Origin: Rhizobium terricola
GTDB lineage: Bacteria > Pseudomonadota > Alphaproteobacteria > Rhizobiales > Rhizobiaceae
Assembly: GCF_012927355.1 (NCBI RefSeq)
Contig: NZ_JABBGK010000003.1
Coordinates: 310,001 to 374,000, forward strand
Reading direction: 5' to 3'
Length of the DNA: 64,000 nucleotides
In this document: in pieces, positions 1 to 9,863 of the stretch
How positions within the stretch are numbered: the first letter of the stretch is position 1
How the letters are laid out: each line of letters opens with the position of its first letter
Translations under genes and position numbers: made by a program
Notes under the pieces: model-generated
Databases searched by the model: none
What the model was told of the DNA's origin: nothing
The model's input: only the letters and a program-made list of their open reading frames with translations

Positions 1-906
1 TCGCTCGGCCTCGAGACCCGCTGGCACGAAGTGGCCCAGGCCTATGCCGATGCGAACCAGATGTTCGGCGACATCGTCAAGGTGACGCCGTCCTCCAAGG
101 TGGTCGGCGACATGGCGCTGATGATGGTCAGCCAGGACCTTACGGTCGAAGACGTCGTCGATCCGGCCAAGGACGTGTCCTTCCCGGAATCGGTTGTCTC
201 GATGCTGCGCGGTGATCTCGGCCAGCCGCCGATCGGATGGCCGGAGGGTCTGCAGAAGAAGGCGCTGAAGGGCGAACAGCCCTACACGGTGCGTCCGGGC
301 TCGCTGCTCGAAGACACCGACCTCGAAGCCGAACGCAAGGCGATCGAGGAGAAGCTCGACCGCAAGATCAGCGACTTCGAGCTTGCTTCCTACCTGATGT
401 ATCCGAAGGTCTTCACCGACTATGCGCTGGCCGCCGACACCTACGGTCCGGTTTCCGTGCTGCCGACGCCCTACTACTTCTACGGTCTGCCGGCCGGCGA
501 GGAACTGTTCGTCGATCTCGAAAAGGGCAAGACGCTGGTTGTCGTCAACCAGGCCATGGGCGCCACCGACGACAAGGGCATGGTGACGGTGTTCTTCGAA
601 CTCAACGGCCAGCCGCGCCGCATCAAGGTCCCGGATCGCGCCCATGGTGCCGCCGGCAGCGCGGCACGCCGCAAGGCCGATCCGGCCAACGCTGGTCATG
701 TCGGCGCGCCGATGCCGGGCGTCATCTCGACCGTGGCCGTGGCTGCCGGCCAGTCGGTCAAGGCCGGTGACGTGCTGCTGTCAATCGAGGCGATGAAGAT
801 GGAGACGGCGTTGCACGCCGACCGCGACGGTACGATCTCGGAAGTGCTGGTCAAGGCCGGCGACCAGATCGACGCGAAGGACCTGCTGGTCGTCTTCGCC
901 GCCTGA
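1..906 (+). CDS. pyc: Pyruvate carboxylase, C-terminal part (5' end outside window)
   Basis: The reading frame is open from base 1, so this is the last ~301 codons of a larger biotin enzyme. Pyruvate carboxylase makes oxaloacetate from pyruvate, bicarbonate and ATP in the cytoplasm (anaplerosis). The visible part holds the end of the conserved carboxylase (PYC_OADA-type) region (FPESVVSMLRGDLGQPP near residues 60-76) and a C-terminal biotinyl domain with the biotinylation motif EAMKMET; the target lysine codon is at 796-798, ~35 residues from the C-terminus. The adjoining carboxylase and biotinyl domains on one chain argue for the single-polypeptide Pyc rather than a separate carrier protein. 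A bidirectional terminator follows, and ndvB converges on it. Confidence 0.93.
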   Translation, partial: SLGLETRWHEVAQAYADANQMFGDIVKVTPSSKVVGDMALMMVSQDLTVEDVVDPAKDVSFPESVVSMLRGDLGQPPIGWPEGLQKKALKGEQPYTVRPGSLLEDTDLEAERKAIEEKLDRKISDFELASYLMYPKVFTDYALAADTYGPVSVLPTPYYFYGLPAGEELFVDLEKGKTLVVVNQAMGATDDKGMVTVFFELNGQPRRIKVPDRAHGAAGSAARRKADPANAGHVGAPMPGVISTVAVAAGQSVKAGDVLLSIEAMKMETALHADRDGTISEVLVKAGDQIDAKDLLVVFAA

Positions 907-930
907 CACGTCTCACTGCCGTCTGAAACG

Positions 931-962
931 AAAAGCCCCGCCGAGCGATCGGCGGGGCTTTT
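931..962. terminator. Bidirectional rho-independent terminator between pyc and ndvB
   Basis: Perfect 14-bp stem (931-944 with 949-962) around a GCGA loop. The stem is GC-rich, with an A-run on the left and a T-run on the right, so it can end transcripts from both convergent genes. Confidence 0.85.
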
Positions 963-1010
963 GTCATTTCAGCGGTGGCTACGACCGCCCTCAGGCGGTC
1001 GCTGGGCCGG

Positions 1011-4000
1011 TCACAGCGTGTGGCCGGCATCCAGGTCGTTGATCGCCTTGCCGTCGACCGTGACGGCGTAGCCGGCTGTCGTGGACAGGCGTTCGACCTT
1101 GATCGCGTGCGTCTTGCCGTCGATGGCGAGGTTCGCTTCGAAGTCGTTCCATTCCGGCGGCAGGGCCGGCTTGACGAACAGGACCCCACCCTTGCGGCTG
1201 ATCCCCAGCAGGCCTTCGATGGCGAAGCGGTAGAGCCAGCCGGCGGAGCCCGTGTACCAGGTCCAGCCGCCTCGGCCGAGATAGGCATCTCCGCCGTAGA
1301 CGTCGGCAGCAACCACGTAGGGCTCCACGCGATAGCGTTCCGCCGCTTCGGCATCGAGCGCGTGATTGATCGGGTTCAGCATCTTGAAGCAGCGCCATGC
1401 ATCCGCCGGGCGACCGGCCTTTGCGAGCGCCATGCCGAGCCAGATGGCCGCATGGGTATACTGGCCGCCGTTTTCACGGACGCCGAGCGGATAGGCCTTG
1501 ATGTAGCCCGGATCCACATTGGACTTGGCGAAGGCCGGGGTGAACAGGCGAATGATACCTGCCTCGTCGTCGACCAGCTGGGCGAGCGCGGCGTCGAGTG
1601 CCTTTGCCGAGTGCTCGGGCTTGCCTTGGCCGGAGAGCACGCTCCACGACTGGGCGATCGAGTCGATGCGGCATTCCTCGGACTGCGCCGAGCCGAGCGG
1701 CGTGCCGTCGTCGTAGTAGCCGCGGCGATAGTAGTCGCCGTCCCAACCCGCGCGTTCCAGTGCATCCGAAAGCTCGGTCAGATGGGCAGTCCAGCGCGTG
1801 ACGCGGGCCTGGTCACCCTTTTCGAGGGCATAGGCGAGGAAGGACTTGAGGGTGGAGGCCAGGAACCAGCCGAGCCAGACGCTTTCGCCTTGGCCCTTCT
1901 CGCCGACGCGGTTCATGCCGTCGTTCCAGTCGCCGCCCAAAATGAGCGGCAGGCCGTGGGGGCCGGTTCGGGCGACGGCGAGGTCGAGCGCGCGGGCTGC
2001 GTGCTCGTAGAGGCTGTCCTGTTCGGCGGTCACCGACGGCTCGAAGAAGCTGTCATGCTGACCGTCGGCGAGCTGGGGCCCTTCGAGGAAGGGCAGCGTC
2101 TCGGCGAGGAAAGCCTTGTCTCCGGTCGTCGTCACATACTGGTCGACCGCATGAGCGAGCCAGACCACATCGTCGGAGATCCGGGTCCGGACGCCGGCGC
2201 CGGTGCGCGGCAGCCACCAGTGCTGCACGTCCCCTTCGACGAACTGGCGCGAGGCGGCGTTGAGGATCTGCCTGCGGGCGAGCGCGGGCTCGTGAAGCAG
2301 GAAGGCGAGCGTGTCCTGCAGCTGGTCGCGGAAGCCGAAGGCGCCGCTGGCCTGGTAGAAGCCGACGCGGGCGAAGATACGGCAGGCGAGGGCCTGGTAG
2401 GGCAGCCAGCGGTTCACCAGCGTGTCGAAGCCCGCATCGCCGGTCCGGACCTGCAACTGGCCGGTAAAGCCGGTCCAGAATTCGGTGGTCGTGCCGAGGA
2501 TCGTCTCGAAGCGTTCCTTGCGAATGGCTTCGATCAGGGCGCGGGCGGCTTCGGGCGTATCCGTCTCGCCAAGCAGGAAGGTGAGATCCCGCTCGGTTCC
2601 TGCCGGCACCTCGATGTCGAAGGCGAGGGCCGCGCAGGGATCACTCTCTGTCTCGGCCGAGCCGGAGAGACGCGACTGGCGGGCAAGCGCCTGCGGCAGC
2701 TTGATCGTACCGTGGCGGCCGATGAACTCGCGGCGGCTCGCCGAATAGCCATCGGGCGCGGCGGGACCGGCGAGGAAGGCGGTTCGGCCCGGATAGTTGA
2801 TGTCGTAGGGGTTTGTCGCGAAGAGCGCGGACGTCTCTTCGTCGAAGGACGAAAGGACGAAGGGCGCGGTCTTCTGCTGGTTGTTGCCAAGGACCCATTC
2901 GGCATAGCCGTAGACGCGGAACCTGCGGGTTTCCCGCGTCTTGTTGCTGAGCACGAGGCGGGACAGCTTGACGGGGCGGCTGCGATCGACCGTCTGGGTG
3001 AGCTGCAGCTCAAGTCCGTCATGGGTGCTCGTAAAGACCGAGTAGCCCAGGCCGTGCCGGGTCTCGTAACGGGTCGTTTCATCGAGGTTCAGCGCGCTGA
3101 CCGGCGAGTAGGTGCGGCCCGTATCGAGGTCGGCGACGTAGAGGGCCTCGCCGGGACGGTTGACGACCGGATCGTTGGTCCACGGCGTCAGCTGATAGTC
3201 ACGCGAATTCTGGCTCCAGGTGAAGCCTGAACCTTCCGCCGAAACGTGGAAACCGAATTCCTCGTTCGAGATCACGTTGATCCACGGCTGCGGGGTCGCC
3301 TGATGGCCGGCAAGACGGACGACGTATTCCTTGCCATCCTTGGCAAAGCCGCCGAAGCCGTTCCAGAAGTCGAGATCAGTTCCGCCGATCGCCGGCGAGA
3401 TGGCCGAGGGGGCGGCCGGAATGGCTGGCAACAGGCCCGGCCATTCAGCTTCAGAGCCGTCCGGTGTGCGCGGAGTGGCAAAGAGCGAGACAGTCCGGTT
3501 GATCTGGTCGACGACCTTGCCGTTGCGGGCATGCAGGACGACGCGAGCCGCGGCGAGCAGGGCCTGGGACGCGCTGTCTTCCATCAGGTCGTGGCGAACG
3601 ACGAAGACATGCGGCTTGCCGCCGCTGCCGTCGGGCAGGCGATGCCTGAGGTTCTCGGCCATCTGGTCCAGGGCATGCTGCATGTCCTGCGCATAGGAGG
3701 TGGCACGCTCGTTGACGATCGCGAGATCGGCGACAACGCCACGCCGACGCAGGTATTCCAGCGCGCTCATCGCCTCGCGGGCGATGTCGGTGTCCATGTC
3801 GTCGTTGATGCGCAGCGCGAAGATCGGATAGTCACCGGAGATCGCCAGCGGCCAGAGGGCCGACTGGGTAGTCAGCCCGCTGCGCACGGTCGCCGGATCG
3901 ACCCGGAGATGGGTGTCCGGATAGACCAGATAGCGGCCGAGGTGCTGGAAGGCGGCGGCCTGCTGCGAGGTGATGCCGATATGGCGAAGCTCGACCTGGG

Positions 4001-7000
4001 CGCGGGTCCAGGCATGGATGAGCTCGTGGCTGAAGGCATCCGGGTGACGATAGCGTTCAATCGCCTGGTCGATCTTCTCGCGGTTCGGCGCGGCGATCGT
4101 CCAGAAGATGACGCTGACCTTCTTGCCCGAGGGGACGCGCACGAGGCGGCGCAGGCTGAGGATCGGATCGAGGGTGAAGCCATCGGTACCGGAGAGCGTT
4201 GCGCCCGGGTCGAAGGCGGCGGCCTCGGCGAGGCTACGGCCACGGCCGAGGAAGCGGCGCCGATCGGTTTCGAATTCCGTCGGGCGGCCCGGGCCGGCAT
4301 TGTCGACCACGAGGTGGGCGACGCACATGTCCGCATCACCGGGGCTGCGCTTGTTGCGCTCGGCGCGGATCACGTCGCGGCGGCGGCCGAACTCGGTCCT
4401 GATGAACATTCGGGAGAAGAGCGGATGGGCATTGTCCGCGTCGTCCTGCGCCAGAACGGGCTCCATGTAGGAGGTCACTTCGATGAAGCGATCCTCGGGG
4501 CCGGTGTTGAGGATGGTCAGGCGGCGGCCTTCGGCATCGTGTTCGGTTGCGACGATGCACTCGACCTGGGTCGAGATGTCGCCGACGGTCTTGAAGAACT
4601 CGGCCTTGTCGTCGCCGAAGATCACCTTGGACTTTTCATCCTCGGCACGGCGCGGCGAGGCGGTGGCGGACCACCACTGTCCGTTCGACATGTCGCGCAG
4701 GAAGATGAACGTGCCAGTGCGATCCTCGGTCGGATCGGCCTTCCAGCGGGACACAGCCTGGCCGTTCCAGCGGGAATAGCCCGAACCGGTCGCCGTCAGC
4801 ATGACCGAATAGTGGCCGTTGGACAGGAATGCGACTGCGCGGTCCTTGGTCGCCGGGTCGGTGACGGTGCGGATTTCCGGGCGCAGCAGGTCGGCCTGAC
4901 CCTTGCCGGGTGTCTGCGGTTCGTATTTCGCGCTCATCACCGGGATCTCGCGCGGGGCCTTTTCCTGCAGCAGGAGTTCGGCCGCCTCGATGACCGGGTC
5001 GGCGTGGAAGAGTTCGCGCAGGCGGCCGTTGAAGGCGACGTTGGCGATTGCGGCGATCGACATGCCATGGTGGTGGGCATAGTAGTTGTAGACCACCGCA
5101 CAGGTCTTGCCATCCGGCACGCGGGTCGGCGTGAAGTCGACCGCGTCATGGAAGCCGTAGGCACCCAATGCGCCGAGCTTGCGCAGGCGCTCGAGGTTTT
5201 CGACCGCGGCCTCCGGGAAATACTGGCTGGCGAGGATCGAGGCATAGGGCGCGATGACGGCGTTCTGGCCGAGTCCGCGCTTCAGGCCGAGCGTCGGCAC
5301 ACCGAAGTTGGTGTACTGATAGCTCATCTCGTGATCGCGAGCATTGAAGGCCGCTTCGGAGATGCCCCACGGGATGTTGAGGCGGCGACCGTGGTTTATC
5401 TGCTCCTGGACCACCAGATTGTTGGTCTGGTTGAGGATGCCGCCCTGGCGCTCCTGCATGACGAGCGGCGGCATCAGGTATTCGAACATCGAACCGGACC
5501 AGGAGATCAGAGCGGCGCGTGCGCCGATCGGAACGACCTGTCGACCGAGACGATACCAATGCTCGGTCGGAAGATCGCCCTTGGCGATGGCGAACAGACT
5601 GGTCAGGCGACATTCGGAGGCGAGAAGATCGTAGCAAGCCTCGTCGAGTTCCCGGCCGTCGACGCGATAGCCGATCGACAGCAGGCGCCGTTCCGGACGG
5701 AAGAGGAAGCCGAAGTCCATCGAAAAGGCGATGTCGCGGGCGCGGTCGCGCAGCAGGGTCAGACGCTGGCGCAGCGGATCGATGTTCGAAAGGTCGAAGG
5801 CGGTATCGGCGATGTGGGCTTCGCAGATTCCGACCAGCGATTCCGTCCAGCGGATCACCTCGGCGCTCTGGTCGGAGCGCAGTTCGTGATGGAGGTTGGC
5901 CGCAAGCTTCTGGATGTCCCGGGCGAGAACGGCCAGGTTGATGATGCGGATCGAAGCGAATTCGTGCTCGCGCTTCACGGCGGACAGCGCATTGTTGAAG
6001 CCGACGATGCGTTCTTCAAGGCGACGGCGCAGCGGGCGAACCGTCTTGCGATCGTCCGGCAGGTCCTTCAGCACCTCGAGAAGGATGCCGCCAACATCCC
6101 CGATGCCGTCCAAATTGCCCTGGAGATGGGCGGAGGGCGCTTCGGCCCACTCGCGGCAGGCCGAGGAGATCGCGATGAGGTGGCCGGCGAGGTTGCCGCT
6201 GTCGACCGCCGATATGTAGCGCGGTCCAAGCGTCTTCAGGGTATCCGTGTGGTACCAGTTGTAGAGGTGGCCACGGTACTTATCCATGCGCTCGACGGTC
6301 GAGATCGTCTGCTCGAGACGCTCGATCGTCTGCTCGAAGCTGATCCAGCCGAAATGACGGGCGGAGACGACGGACAGCAGGTAGACGCCGATATTGGTCG
6401 GCGAAGTCCGGTGCGCGACAATGGGTTCCGGCCGTTCCTGGAAGTTGTCCGGCGGCAGATAGTTGTCGCCGGCAGTCACGAAGGTCTCGTAGAATCGCCA
6501 GGTACGGCGCGCGATCTTGCGCAGTTCGATGGTAACGTGTTCGGGAACGAAAAGGCTGTCCTCGGTCTCCGCCGACTGGCTGACATACCAGGCGACGAGC
6601 GGGGAGAGCACCCACATGATCGCGAAGGGCAGGCCGATCAGGAAGCCGTAGCCGCCCGGCAGCGCCGCGAAGAAAAGGGCAAGGACCGCCACGACCGGCG
6701 CATGCAGCATGCTGCGGTAGTAGGTCGAAATGCTGCCCTGCGCAGACGACTGGATGCTGGCGGCGGTGCGCCATTCGAGCAGCAGCTTGCGGCTGACCAG
6801 CATGCGGTAGAGCGAGCGAATGATCGCGTCGCCCATCATGTAGGCCATGTCGGCGATGAAGACGATGCGCAGGGCAACCTGCGCATTCGACGAGCGCAGT
6901 TCGGACCACAGCGACTGGAAGTGTGCTGCCGGAACGATGTCGGTCTGGCGCGGCACCAGGCCCGAGAGCAACGACAGAGTCGGTGCGACGAACAGACAGA

Positions 7001-9497
7001 AGATCAGCACAAGCTGCCAGATGAAGGCGCCGACCGGATCCATGGCGAACCAGCCGAGGACGGAGGCGAGGAACCAGGCCATCGGGGTCAGCGAGCGGCG
7101 CAGGTTGTCGACCATCTTCCAGCGGCCGAGCGAGGTAATGCCGCGGGCGGGATCGAAGATGTAAGGGATGAGCTGCCAGTCGCCGCGGGCCCAGCGATGC
7201 TGGCGCGAGATCTCGACCTCGTAGCGGGTCGGGAAGTCCTCGACCAGTTCGACGTCGGTGACGAGGGCGCAACGCGCCATCGAGCCTTCGAGCAGGTCGT
7301 GGCTCAAAACCGTGTTCTCGTCGATCCGTCCCTTGAGGGCGGTCTCGAAGGCATCCACCTGATAAAGGCCCTTGCCGGTGAAGGTGCCCTCGCCGGTGAT
7401 GTCCTGATAGACGTCGGAGACGGTGAAGACGTAAGGGTCGACGCCGCGGTTCATTGAAAAGACGCGCTGGAAGACGGATGCGTCCTTGCCGGTGGTCAGC
7501 GAGGGCGTCACACGGGGCTGGAGAAGGCCGTATCCGCTGACGACGCGGCCGGTCTTCGGATCATGGACCGGGCGGTTGATCGGGTGATAGAGCTTGCCGA
7601 CCAGCTTGGTGACGGCGTCGCGCATCAAGCGCGTGTCGGCGTCGAGGGTCATCACGTACTGGACGTTTTCCGGCACCATGTTCGCGCCCGGAAGATAGGA
7701 CGTGTCGCGGTCGCCGCGCAGCAGCAGGTTGAGTTCGTGCAGCTTGCCGCGCTTGCGCTCCCAGCCCATCCAGGCGCCTTCGGCCGGATTGAAGAGGCGG
7801 CGGCGATGCAGCAGGTAGAAGCGGGTCTTGCCGTCATGCGCATAGCGGGCGGAAAGCTCGGCGACCTGGCCCTTCGCGTATTCCAGGATTTCGAGATCGG
7901 CGGCGGTTTCCTCGACCGCGCTGTCGCGCCAGTCGCTCAGCAGCGCGAAGTAGATCTCGCCGCGCGGGTTCGTGAGGTAGTGGACCTCAAGATTGCGGAT
8001 CAGCTCATCGACATCGTCGCGCTTGGCAATCAGGCAGGGCACGACGACAAGCGTGCGTGCATCTTCCGGCAGGCCTTCCTTGAACTCGTAGCCGGTCAGG
8101 CGGGCGGGTTTCGCGATGAAGGTCACCAGCGTGTTGAAGAGGCCCGTCGCACCTTCCGACGCCGGCAGCGAGAACAGCAGCAGCAGAACGATGGTCATCG
8201 GCGTCGACAGGCCGGCCATCTCCAGGAAGTAACCAACCACCGCCATTGCGGCGAGCGTCAGGCCGATGACCGGCACGGCGATGGAAATCCAGTTCAGGCG
8301 CTGGATGCCGAGGGCGAGGCTGCGCCAGAGCGGCATTCGGTAGCCGATCGCCTGCTCAAGGAGCGGGCGCTGGGCGCCGACCAGGTAGCCGCCGACATTC
8401 GGCGTCACGCCGGCTTCCCCGGATCTGGCGGCCTCAGCTGCGAGATCGATCGCCATCTGGGCGATTTCGATCTCACTCTTGTCCGAGCGGCGGGCCAGCT
8501 TTTCGATCGTGTTGCGATAGGCGTTGCGCGAACCGAAGTCGAGCTCGCGATAGTCGGTGTGGTTGCCGAGGATCTTGTCGACGAGGCAGACGTCTTCCAC
8601 CCAGACCGACCATTCCTTGTCGTCAATCTCGCGCAGGCTCTTGACGATGTTACCGGTCGTCACGTTGCCGGAAGACAGGCGGTTGTGCTCCGCCGTCATC
8701 GATTCCTCGGCGGTGCGGCCGGCCTTTTCCAGGCGCTGCTCGACCCAGGCGATCGCAAAGCTGGTGTTCTGCGATCCGTTGCGCAGGCGATAGAGGAACT
8801 GGGTCGCGAAGGTATTGTCTTCGGCGAGCGGTTCGATCTGCTTGAGGAGTTCGGTCGAGCTTGCCGCATCGTTCAGCCGAATGATCTCGTCGGCGACTTC
8901 GTTGGCCTTGCGGCGCATGCGGCGGGAGCGATCGACACGAGTGGAAATGCGGCGCAAGTTTTCGATCAGAACGAAACGGACGATCGACGGCAGCGCCCAC
9001 AGTTCCCCGATTTCCAGCGTCTGGTGTTTCTGGAAGCCTTCGACAAGCGCGGTCATGGCTTCCATCGACACGGTCGAATGGGTGTGGGCCACATAGAGCC
9101 AGGCCAGCGCCATGGTGCGGGGGATCTCGCGGTTCCCGACCTTCATCGTCGGGAGCTGGCGATAGAACTTCTTCGGGAAGTCGCGGCGGACTTCCTGGAT
9201 CGCTTCCTCGATGATGTAGTGGTTGTCGAGCAGCCATTCGGCGGCAGGCGTAATCGTCGCGCCGGCTTCGACGTCGGCTGCGGTTGCCCGGTAGACGCGC
9301 AGGATTTCCCGCTCGTTCTCGCGGTGGCGCGCAAAGAAATCGAAGTCGATCAGACCGGGCAGGTCGGTGGCCCCGTCGCGGGCCAGAGCTTCGGCGCTTT
9401 CGCGCAACTCCTCGATCGTGAAATAGGCGGCCCGGATCGCATCGTTGTGATCGATCTGTCTGGTATCTAAGTCGCGCGACTGAACATGCAGCGTCAT
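1011..9497 (-). CDS. ndvB: Cyclic beta-1,2-glucan synthase NdvB/ChvB
   Basis: A very large inner-membrane protein (2828 aa from ATG at 9497; NdvB/ChvB are ~2830 aa) that builds cyclic beta-1,2-glucan from UDP-glucose for periplasmic osmoadaptation and host interaction. Hydrophobic segments lie near residues 400-470 and 820-1000. The GT84 glycosyltransferase part has a DAD motif (TLDADTR, ~residue 619) and a QxxRW-type motif (QHRWARGDW, ~769). A glycoamylase-like module follows (YGFHDAVDF ~1449; YNYYAHHHGMS ~1474). A C-terminal GH94 phosphorylase-like module carries GGDWNDGMN (~2520). A TTG six bases upstream is an alternative start; neither start has a strong Shine-Dalgarno. The antisense strand has very long open frames, which I treat as shadows. 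Confidence 0.96.
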   Translation of the reverse strand: MTLHVQSRDLDTRQIDHNDAIRAAYFTIEELRESAEALARDGATDLPGLIDFDFFARHRENEREILRVYRATAADVEAGATITPAAEWLLDNHYIIEEAIQEVRRDFPKKFYRQLPTMKVGNREIPRTMALAWLYVAHTHSTVSMEAMTALVEGFQKHQTLEIGELWALPSIVRFVLIENLRRISTRVDRSRRMRRKANEVADEIIRLNDAASSTELLKQIEPLAEDNTFATQFLYRLRNGSQNTSFAIAWVEQRLEKAGRTAEESMTAEHNRLSSGNVTTGNIVKSLREIDDKEWSVWVEDVCLVDKILGNHTDYRELDFGSRNAYRNTIEKLARRSDKSEIEIAQMAIDLAAEAARSGEAGVTPNVGGYLVGAQRPLLEQAIGYRMPLWRSLALGIQRLNWISIAVPVIGLTLAAMAVVGYFLEMAGLSTPMTIVLLLLFSLPASEGATGLFNTLVTFIAKPARLTGYEFKEGLPEDARTLVVVPCLIAKRDDVDELIRNLEVHYLTNPRGEIYFALLSDWRDSAVEETAADLEILEYAKGQVAELSARYAHDGKTRFYLLHRRRLFNPAEGAWMGWERKRGKLHELNLLLRGDRDTSYLPGANMVPENVQYVMTLDADTRLMRDAVTKLVGKLYHPINRPVHDPKTGRVVSGYGLLQPRVTPSLTTGKDASVFQRVFSMNRGVDPYVFTVSDVYQDITGEGTFTGKGLYQVDAFETALKGRIDENTVLSHDLLEGSMARCALVTDVELVEDFPTRYEVEISRQHRWARGDWQLIPYIFDPARGITSLGRWKMVDNLRRSLTPMAWFLASVLGWFAMDPVGAFIWQLVLIFCLFVAPTLSLLSGLVPRQTDIVPAAHFQSLWSELRSSNAQVALRIVFIADMAYMMGDAIIRSLYRMLVSRKLLLEWRTAASIQSSAQGSISTYYRSMLHAPVVAVLALFFAALPGGYGFLIGLPFAIMWVLSPLVAWYVSQSAETEDSLFVPEHVTIELRKIARRTWRFYETFVTAGDNYLPPDNFQERPEPIVAHRTSPTNIGVYLLSVVSARHFGWISFEQTIERLEQTISTVERMDKYRGHLYNWYHTDTLKTLGPRYISAVDSGNLAGHLIAISSACREWAEAPSAHLQGNLDGIGDVGGILLEVLKDLPDDRKTVRPLRRRLEERIVGFNNALSAVKREHEFASIRIINLAVLARDIQKLAANLHHELRSDQSAEVIRWTESLVGICEAHIADTAFDLSNIDPLRQRLTLLRDRARDIAFSMDFGFLFRPERRLLSIGYRVDGRELDEACYDLLASECRLTSLFAIAKGDLPTEHWYRLGRQVVPIGARAALISWSGSMFEYLMPPLVMQERQGGILNQTNNLVVQEQINHGRRLNIPWGISEAAFNARDHEMSYQYTNFGVPTLGLKRGLGQNAVIAPYASILASQYFPEAAVENLERLRKLGALGAYGFHDAVDFTPTRVPDGKTCAVVYNYYAHHHGMSIAAIANVAFNGRLRELFHADPVIEAAELLLQEKAPREIPVMSAKYEPQTPGKGQADLLRPEIRTVTDPATKDRAVAFLSNGHYSVMLTATGSGYSRWNGQAVSRWKADPTEDRTGTFIFLRDMSNGQWWSATASPRRAEDEKSKVIFGDDKAEFFKTVGDISTQVECIVATEHDAEGRRLTILNTGPEDRFIEVTSYMEPVLAQDDADNAHPLFSRMFIRTEFGRRRDVIRAERNKRSPGDADMCVAHLVVDNAGPGRPTEFETDRRRFLGRGRSLAEAAAFDPGATLSGTDGFTLDPILSLRRLVRVPSGKKVSVIFWTIAAPNREKIDQAIERYRHPDAFSHELIHAWTRAQVELRHIGITSQQAAAFQHLGRYLVYPDTHLRVDPATVRSGLTTQSALWPLAISGDYPIFALRINDDMDTDIAREAMSALEYLRRRGVVADLAIVNERATSYAQDMQHALDQMAENLRHRLPDGSGGKPHVFVVRHDLMEDSASQALLAAARVVLHARNGKVVDQINRTVSLFATPRTPDGSEAEWPGLLPAIPAAPSAISPAIGGTDLDFWNGFGGFAKDGKEYVVRLAGHQATPQPWINVISNEEFGFHVSAEGSGFTWSQNSRDYQLTPWTNDPVVNRPGEALYVADLDTGRTYSPVSALNLDETTRYETRHGLGYSVFTSTHDGLELQLTQTVDRSRPVKLSRLVLSNKTRETRRFRVYGYAEWVLGNNQQKTAPFVLSSFDEETSALFATNPYDINYPGRTAFLAGPAAPDGYSASRREFIGRHGTIKLPQALARQSRLSGSAETESDPCAALAFDIEVPAGTERDLTFLLGETDTPEAARALIEAIRKERFETILGTTTEFWTGFTGQLQVRTGDAGFDTLVNRWLPYQALACRIFARVGFYQASGAFGFRDQLQDTLAFLLHEPALARRQILNAASRQFVEGDVQHWWLPRTGAGVRTRISDDVVWLAHAVDQYVTTTGDKAFLAETLPFLEGPQLADGQHDSFFEPSVTAEQDSLYEHAARALDLAVARTGPHGLPLILGGDWNDGMNRVGEKGQGESVWLGWFLASTLKSFLAYALEKGDQARVTRWTAHLTELSDALERAGWDGDYYRRGYYDDGTPLGSAQSEECRIDSIAQSWSVLSGQGKPEHSAKALDAALAQLVDDEAGIIRLFTPAFAKSNVDPGYIKAYPLGVRENGGQYTHAAIWLGMALAKAGRPADAWRCFKMLNPINHALDAEAAERYRVEPYVVAADVYGGDAYLGRGGWTWYTGSAGWLYRFAIEGLLGISRKGGVLFVKPALPPEWNDFEANLAIDGKTHAIKVERLSTTAGYAVTVDGKAINDLDAGHTL

Positions 9498-9863
9498 GGG
9501 CAAAGACTTATTCTCGGGTGTTTCGTTTACTGGAAGCCGTCAGGGTTCGTCTTGGCCTGCTGCCGTCTTCTCGCGCATCGCTTTGCATGGTTTTGGCCTT
9601 CCGTTCAATCATCTGAACTCAAAAAGGCAGCTATGCGACGCGAGGGCGGCAAGAAAACGGATCCAGGCGGAGATGGGACCGTGGCTTCGCTGGGAAAATT
9701 GGCTTTTTTATGCCTTATTTCAAAGCCGTAGCCAAGCGATAAAGCAACCGCCTGCGCGGCCGGGCGCCGTGCGGCGGGCAAATTTCGGCTTTATGTGAAG
9801 GATCCGTGCAGAGTCTTTGTGCGGCACAAGGAGCGGCCCTCACGAGCGAGCCGCCCTTTCCGA
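9498..9863. other. Intergenic region upstream of ndvB and downstream of the aruI-like gene
   Basis: 366 bases with no convincing gene. It should hold the ndvB promoter (minus strand). The stretch 9690-9740 is AT-richer than its surroundings, but I cannot place -35/-10 boxes with confidence. No clear terminator for the aruI-like gene was recognised. Confidence 0.5.

Noticed and set aside
3246..7457. 1403-codon open frame antisense to ndvB, with 751- and 635-codon frames on either side
   Set aside because: They mirror the codon phase of ndvB in high-GC DNA, lack membrane or domain features and ribosome sites, and are rich in R, G, A, E and D as expected for antisense shadows.
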